A DNA stretch of 64,000 bases from contig JALGAS010000001.1 of the NCBI GenBank assembly GCA_023078685.1, positions 2,976,001-3,040,000 of the forward strand. Reading direction: 5' to 3'. The DNA is from Neopestalotiopsis rosae. Taxonomy: Eukaryota; Ascomycota; Sordariomycetes; Amphisphaeriales; Sporocadaceae. Within the stretch, counting starts at the first letter, position 1. The number at the start of each line of letters is the position of its first letter. A program made the translations under genes and the position numbers. The notes under the pieces are model-generated. The model was not told the DNA's origin and did not search any database. It saw only the letters and a list, made by a program, of their open reading frames with translations. Shown here in pieces: positions 57,301-64,000 of the stretch.

Positions 57301-60300
57301 ACTCTGTAGAGTCAACGGTCTTTTTTTCTCTTTCTTTACGCAATTGGAGGGCGGCTTGACCTTTCACCCAAATTTCGAAAGACCTTGCCAGTTGTAGAAG
57401 GTGACCGGGGGGGTGCAGGCCGCCGGATTTCGTCGTCTCCGGAGATGTCCCTCGGAGGCTCGGACGCCATCGTCCCCCCTCCCCCTCCAAGCTCAAATCT
57501 CTTGATTTGTCAAGAATGCGTAATTGTTCTGTACAATAGCAGGTCTAGAAAAAAAGAAAGAGAACTAGACAAAAAAATTGGGCTGATTTTCAATGTGGTG
57601 AATGAAGAGTTAGCTCAAGCCTGTGCGCATTTGGGGGCTCCTCCTAGCTTGAACATATGCCGGGGCTTGACCGCATGGAAATGATACAATTACGATCGTC
57701 AAAAATCTAAGCCTTACTTTCCGTTCGCTGTAATATCAAAACAGAGAGTTTTGATAATGTGCACCGACACTTTTCTACGTGAAGCGGGAGGGCTTCCCGG
57801 TAGAGCACTACTGTGTAATAGCTGGTAGTACTGCCCTGAAGATCTTTGCCTGTCCAGTTGGGCGGCATCTTTTTGATAGCACAGACGCTTCGTTATAGCG
57901 AATGCAATCGTTCTGTACGGTTGTACATTTCGCGGGGGGCTGTAAACCACTAAATCGACTACAGTTCTACAGCCAGAAGCATGACCTTGAACTCCATGGA
58001 GATATGCGCCTCTCGATCTTGTCGCAACAGCTGATGCAGCTCCCTGCCGTGGAAGAAGAAATAGAGAAAAGTACTTTGTAAATTGCGGCATTGATGATAG
58101 ATGACATCAAGACATGCTTCAAAACGCTTCGAAGAGTTACCTTTTCTCTGTACCTGGCCTGATTCATATATCTACACAGTAGATATTTTGCGAACCCGGT
58201 GAAATTTGGCCGATGCCATGGCACATGAGAAAGATCAGTCTACCTAGAGTTAGTACTGTAAGCAAATTGCTCGACCAGTCGGCAAAAGCGGAGTAACCAT
58301 GTCCATGTATTTATCCAAATATCCAGGTTTGTTGGAAAATGCCATGGACCACGGGTTGGGCCAATCTCTCAGGAGACAAGGGTTTGCATAGCTGGCCTGA
58401 AATGAACTTCTTCGTGGATCCCTCGCCAATCATCCGAAGGTGCACCACAAAGCCAAAGCGGTTTGCCTTGATGGTGAATGCTTTTTCTTCTTCAGCATTA
58501 GAAACTCAGCCTTGGCCGAGAATTCAAGGACTTATGGTCGCGGGGGCCTTGATTGAGCTTTCTTTGCTGCTGGGGCTGGGTACATACTACTCCTGAGCCA
58601 TGCTGTGGCGGAGGATGACTTTTATGTCCCGGTGTAGCACACGCGAGGTTTCAGCCCAGTCCGTTGTCGAGGCGAGTCAGATACTATGTACATGGCAGAC
58701 TGTGGGTATACCTGTCCAAGTAATAGAGATTAAAGTGCCCAGATCAAATAATCTTGATAGCGTCAAACTTTCTTTTCCACCGATACCAGGTAGAAAACAC
58801 AAACAATTACAACACTTGATACCGTATTGAACAAGGCGTTCATTGCAGCATCAAAGTATGTTGGACGAATCTTGCATATACAGGGTGATTGTTCCAAAGC
58901 ACAAGATATCATCGGAAACATCTTCCATTCAGACAACTATGCCCACTATAGATCCTTCACGTACTTGTACGTAATGCAAGATATGGTGGGATGGATATCG
59001 TAAAAGCCCACAAGGCTTAGTTTTGGCCGATGGTGTCTCTCGTAGTTGTTAGCGTAAGCGGGCTGGGCCGGGTTGCCGTTGTCCGTCGTCTGTTTCTCCT
59101 CTTTGCTAACACACTCGAGCCACTAATCCGTTCAAAGCTCGTGTTAGCGAAATTTCAGCGGAGACGTTTTCTTTTGTCAACGGGCGGTAGTGTCACGCCC
59201 GCCGACTCCAGAGCCACCAAGAGCCACCAAGAGCCCACAAAATCATACGCGAGAGACACCCAGTGACCTGGATATGTTGGAGAAGAGAATTTGGGCCTTT
59301 TGCGCGGATCGTCTGTCTAAGTGGTACGAATGTGGGCGCTGCCCCAAACCCCCAAAACTCTCCCCCCAAGGCCAAGTCACAGCCCCCTGCATAGCTACAA
59401 CTCAATCCAGTGAGCGCCTAGCCTTGCCCGGCATCGACATCATCTGCTTCATGCGTGATGTATGGAAAGAGATTCAACAATAGCCCCCCTTCCCCCAAAA
59501 TTCAAAACCTCACTTCATCAGGGCGAAGGGGGGAGGGGGGAGGAGGCAAAGAAGACAGGAAGGGGGAACAGCGGGTGAGATCGTCTAAATTCTCCGTAAA
59601 TCGCTTAGGTCCAAAGTTTGCACAATCTCAGCTCCTGGGACTCGGGGAGAGAAAACAGAGAGGGAGGCATGAAATGTAGCCATTCAAAGCCCCGGTCTGG
59701 CCTCTTCGTCTGTCCGTCTGTCGGGTCCTAGTCTTGCATGGCATGGCATAGCATGGGGGGGGAAGAGGGACGGAGGGGTGGCACTTTACCTCAAGTGCTG
59801 TACCTTGGCCCACACAAAGAACCTCAAGCTACCTACCAGCACTAGGCCTACCTACCTATCGGTACCGTACCTGCACACACTACGAACAAGCCTAGAGCAA
59901 GAGATTCTCGAGTACCTAGAGAAGGGAAAACACCATGAGTCCCTCCTCCCTGTAAGAACGTACCAAGCGTAGTTGACCTGCCACCTCTTCCCACCACTAA
60001 CCCCCCAGTCGCCCTTCCACCTGCTTCAAAAAGTTCGAACTTGGCTTGCTTGGAGCCCTTGTACCGCGATTCGTTCACTGCCGAGATTGTCGGTCGACAG
60101 CCCACCTCCCTTGGACCTCCCTGTACCCTGCCTGCCTGGGCTGCCCTCTTGATTACCTACCTGCCTGCTCTGTTTGTCTACTTTGTGTGTGTGTCTTGTG
60201 CCGTGTTATCATTTTCTTCTCTCATGCTTGATTCTTGCTCGCCGTGATTGATTTTCCTTTCGCGATCAGTTCGTTCCTGAGGGACAAGTTCTCGACAAAG

Positions 60301-60516
60301 CAAATGCTGTTCTGAAGCAGGATCGCCAAAAGGGGAGGAAAGCTGACTAGGTTTATCTTGTACTATACCAGACGGTGATATCTTGCAGGTTGCGGCACGC
60401 CATCAACAACCATTTCAACGCCCTAACCTTAGTAATGAAGCACCTCGTAGCGTGTCGGTAGACCTCACGCGCCTGCCTACGATAACCTCCCAGGAGGCCC
60501 TCTAGGGCACGCTACA
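54400..60516. other. gene-free stretch, 6.1 kb
   Basis: This is the longest part of the window without a recognisable gene. It lies between two genes that diverge from it, so promoters occupy both ends. No frame over about 140 codons exists and none has family wording. Seen here: a GT dinucleotide run (55789-55806), G- and C-rich low-complexity DNA near 59530-59770, and CTACCTACC-type tracts around 59825-59875. The region 60000-60500, C/T-rich with TGTGTGTG, may be the long 5' leader of the pepsin-fold gene. Confidence 0.5.
55789..55806. repeat. GT dinucleotide microsatellite
   Basis: Nine GT units in a row in the large gene-free stretch. No associated gene. Confidence 0.85.
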
Positions 60517-63415
60517 ATGGCATCGACACGCCATGGAGTCTCGCTGCTGGGTCTGGTTCTCTTGTCTATAGTTGGCTTCGCCCGGGCCGATACGAATGCA
60601 TTATGGCTGGAGCCGTCCTCTAACTGGCATGTTTGATACTCTTCTTGCCTTTGCGCACAGGTCCGAAAATTGTATTAACAACAAGTCAGGTACGGTATCG
60701 ACGGAAACTGGTCTGCCATGGGCCTCTACGTCGGAGCGCCTGAGCAACAAGTCGATGTCCTTGTCAGCACCAGTTTGTCGGAAATCTGGGTCATTGAAAG
60801 CAATGGCTGCGGTGCTAGTAAGATCGCCACGAACGTATGAAGCAATGGAAAGAAAAGTGACCTAATCTAGTGATATAGGTGCTCTCTGTACTGCAGCTCG
60901 TGGCAATGTATTCAACATCAGCGCGTCGACCGACTGGGAGTCACTCGGAGCATGGGAACTCGGCTTAGAATACCTCGAGCAGGTAGCCAATGGCGATTAC
61001 GCAACCGAGGCCATTGCTGTCTATAATACGGCTACCCAGAACCAGACCAACTTGGACAAACAAATAGTCGCGGCCATCAACGATACTGACTACTACACGG
61101 GCTTTTTTGGTCTCGGAATCACTCCCGGTCGCTTCAAAACTACCGTCGTGCAGAGCCCTATCGCTACATTGGTCGAAATCGATGGAATCATTCCGAGCCA
61201 CAGCTATGGGTACACTGCTGGAGCATATTATGGTGGCCAATACGGAACTCCAATGTCCTTGGTGCTTGGAGGCTATGATCAAAACCGATTTGTTTCGCAC
61301 GATACGGAATTCAGCTTGAACTCAACTACACGTCAGCCCGAAGCTCTGGTCAGAGCCATCACGGCATCAATGTCAAGCACTGATCAAGCTCTCGCCGGGT
61401 GGAACTCAACATCGGTCTCGCTTTCTTCGTTTGACGAATCTGTTGTGGCTCTCGTTGACAGCTCGACGCCATATTTATGGCTACCAACGGTAATTTGTGA
61501 TCGCTTCGCAGATGCTCTCAATTTGACATGGAATGAAACCTTTGGTTTGTATACTTTTGCAAGTAATGCGACCTATGAGAGCTATTTCGATACCAGCTTG
61601 GCATTCACCTTTTCTCTCTCCAGCAGCGACAACCGGGACAATTTCGGAGACCCACTGAATGTGGCTGGTGTTGTCAACATAACAATTTCCGCAAACGCAT
61701 TCGCCCAAACTCTTCGTTACCCTTTTATGAACCTTTTCCAATATGGCGATGCCGCAATTCCATACTTTCCACTCCGACGAGCGGACAATGGCACTCAAAT
61801 CATCATAGGAAGGTCCTTCTTGCAGGAGTCTTACATTAAGATGAACTATGAGTCGAGCACTTTTTCTCTGCACCAGGCCTTGTTCCCCGACAACCCAGAC
61901 ACCAACACTACAATCATCACAGTCCAGAGCTCGGCAGACAATCCTTATCCAAGTGCCGCATCCTCTTCCGGACCCACCGGAGGCGCATTAGGCACCGCCG
62001 CCATTGTGGGTATTGTTGTCGGCGCTTGTATAGTCTTGTCTTTCATCGCATTAATTGTCTTCTGCGTTCGCCGGCGGCGAAAGCAGCAAAACGGTAGCAT
62101 GATGGAAGCCGACAGCTTCAAGGACACTACCTCGTCTGTCGAGTCAGAATGCCCCAGAACACCAGTGGCCAGGATCTTTTCGCGAATTACCAGGACATTT
62201 ACATCCAAGAGAAGTAGGAGGGTTGCGGCATACGAAGTGTCTGGCGACACCGCCCAGCCCTTTGAAGCTGCTGGGCAAGAGAGATATGAGCTGGCTGTTC
62301 CGCCACCTCCTGTTGAGCTTGATGCAACAGATGCTCATTCGATCAATGGTACAACCGAGTTTGGAACCGATGACTCCCATAATCTAAGTCCATATGAGAT
62401 TGCACGTCGCAAGATGGACAAGCAGCTCCAGGGACCAGTACCGGTATACACGCCGGGCCCATCACCGATAGAGTCGCATGGGATCGGCTACGAGAAGGGC
62501 TATCAGGATGTCAGTTCTGTTCCCCATCATCGCCGGTCGGAGACCTCTCTCTTCTCCGAGAACAGGAGCCTTTCTCCTGCTTCAACGCCCACGTACGATG
62601 AATACTCTTATTTAACACCGTCTCCGATACCATCACCAATGACTCCGCATCACATGGACTGGCCACCTCATGAGATGCCAAATATCTCGTCACCGATGCC
62701 ATTCCCACCTCAAAACACGATGCCCCGTTCGACATCAAACCCTGGCTCGGGGTACGCGCCTTCATCGCCTTATACTCTTGAACGGCGACGCTCGATAAGC
62801 AGATCTGCATCGATCGCAGGGTCTCCGACGTCCCCCATATCGCACTTTGCGCAACATATGCATTCTTTCCAAAGGACACCCATTGATCAGCAGAAAGTGG
62901 TATGCTTAGGCCCGCTGCCAAGCGGTATCCGACCACCCGGCCCGACTGTACCAGCTCGTTCAGGCAGCTCGGCGGTGCAAGACTTCGCAATGCCAACAAT
63001 TTCTTCAGCAGCAGAATCGCGCCGCCAGTCGATAGCAGAAACATTGGGTAGCAATTTTACTGTGGAAGAAGAAGAGATCATCATGAATGAGATTGAGCAC
63101 AACGGGACATTTGGTGGTCATGGCCTAGCGGGAGCAATGATCGAGGAAGAGGAACCGGAGCTTTCGGCTGACCATACAACTGGAGGCCACGGTCAGTTTG
63201 AGCTGATTCACATCCCCGAGAGGCCGATTCCGGCGTCGGTTGTGTCCGATGCAGGACGACTTCAAGGCAGAGTTGACTTTGTCCACGTGCCGACGCCAGT
63301 AGATCCTACGGTGACACCGACATCAGCTACACAACGCCTGAACGGATTCGACTTGGTTCATGTGCCTCAACCAGCTCAGAAGAGATATAGCTGGGAAGCA
63401 AGCTCGCCCCAGTAG
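60517..63415 (+). CDS. Membrane-anchored pepsin-fold protein, probable pseudo-protease
   Basis: Three exons, 60517-60626, 60690-60817 and 60879-63415, give 924 residues. A signal peptide (LLGLVLLSIVGFARA) precedes a pepsin-type fold: NWSAMGLYVGAPEQQVDVLV, IWVIESNGCGA, YTGFFGLGITPGRF, DSSTPYLWLP and IIIGRSFLQESYIKM. In the first active-site motif, where pepsins have D-T-G, this protein has S63-T64-S65. The second motif is D273-S274-S275. Loss of the first Asp should abolish normal proteolysis. A membrane span at about 453-476 (AAIVGIVVGACIVLSFIALI) is followed by RRRRK and a cytosolic tail of about 450 residues rich in Ser and Pro. Exon 1 joins exon 2 in frame only through a GC donor (TG|GCATGT), giving NWYGIDGNW. 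Related fungal proteins are annotated as aspartic peptidases; the function is unknown. Confidence 0.82.
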
Positions 63416-64000
63416 ACTACGGTCGTTACACTTGACTTGCGCAATAGCAAGCTTCAAGCCCGCCTTTTACGAAGGCAACCTTGTTTAAATCACCCTCTTA
63501 TTTGTTATTTATGGGAAGCGATGGCGTTTGGCTTGATTTTTCTTCAATGGCTTGTAGCTACAGCTGACACATCTATACTGTACGGAGAAGTGCATATACT
63601 GGCGAGAACGTTGGAGATATCCATGACAGGCCATACGGCGGACCACATTTAGTGTTGAAAAGAATGAAGCGTAATGACGTCGAAGTTCGAACAGTAGAAA
63701 GAATAGCTAAGCGGCTATACTTTTGAGAGTGTCTGTACCGCACGATTGTCACGTCAGATTTCCTGAGATGAAAGCTGTAGTGGAACTTTGCCAGTGATTA
63801 TCACTTCTCCATAATGCCGACATCAACTCTACGGTTCCCAACTTCGGATGAAGCTAGGGAATGCTATATCTCTCTAGCTTCATTTCACGAGCAAACCATC
63901 ATCAACGTGATTGGAGGACACTAATTCTGGCTCGGGGAATCGCTTGGACTTTGTCTTGCCACAGCTTACGGAATTCTGATCAGGTGCCAGTATTGATTAA
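63416..64000. other. 3' flank at the window end
   Basis: 585 bases after the pepsin-fold gene. This is AT-rich DNA with short frames only; it presumably includes the 3' untranslated region. No gene was seen up to the window edge. Confidence 0.5.

Overview
The window reads as nuclear chromosomal DNA of a filamentous ascomycete. Genes lie on both strands without operons. Most are interrupted by short introns of about 50-100 bases with GT..AG ends and CTAAC/CTGAC-like branch sites. The gene set (Pth11-type receptor, LaeA-type methyltransferase, Tah18, Aim41, Mrp51, serine incorporator) fits Pezizomycotina. Protein wording suggests Sordariomycetes, perhaps Hypocreales; that placement is inference.

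Left third (0-25 kb), mostly conserved housekeeping genes: an Rtr1/RPAP2 CTD phosphatase (+), ribosomal protein S17 (-), mitoribosomal Mrp51 (-), mismatch-repair PMS1 (-), a 4.2 kb gene-free stretch, the GPI inositol deacylase BST1 (+), a SAP-domain proline-rich protein (-), a serine incorporator TMS1 (-) and a divergently arranged nodulin-like MFS transporter (+).

Middle (25-43 kb), more accessory: a seven-exon Pth11-like membrane receptor (-), 4 kb without a recognisable gene, a secreted tyrosinase (+), a DUF2306 membrane protein (+), AIM41 (-), and a LaeA-like methyltransferase rebuilt from ten exons (-), including an 8-base first exon. Directly divergent from the methyltransferase is a 2 kb zone of coding-like fragments on the + strand that I cannot name.

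Right third (43-64 kb): a type II phosphatidylinositol 4-kinase LSB6 (-) and TAH18 diflavin reductase (+) share a divergent promoter. Then come 3.1 kb of intergenic DNA with a three-copy direct repeat and a Pol III-like element, a secreted Ser/Thr-rich repeat protein (-), 6.1 kb with no recognisable gene, and a membrane-anchored pepsin-fold protein (+) whose first catalytic Asp is replaced.

Exon boundaries were placed by hand from reading frame, splice consensus and protein continuity. Every model given sums to a whole number of codons. No database search or expression data were available, so product names rest on recognised motifs and remembered family sequence. No CRISPR array, rRNA, convincing tRNA, insertion sequence or transposase was seen.
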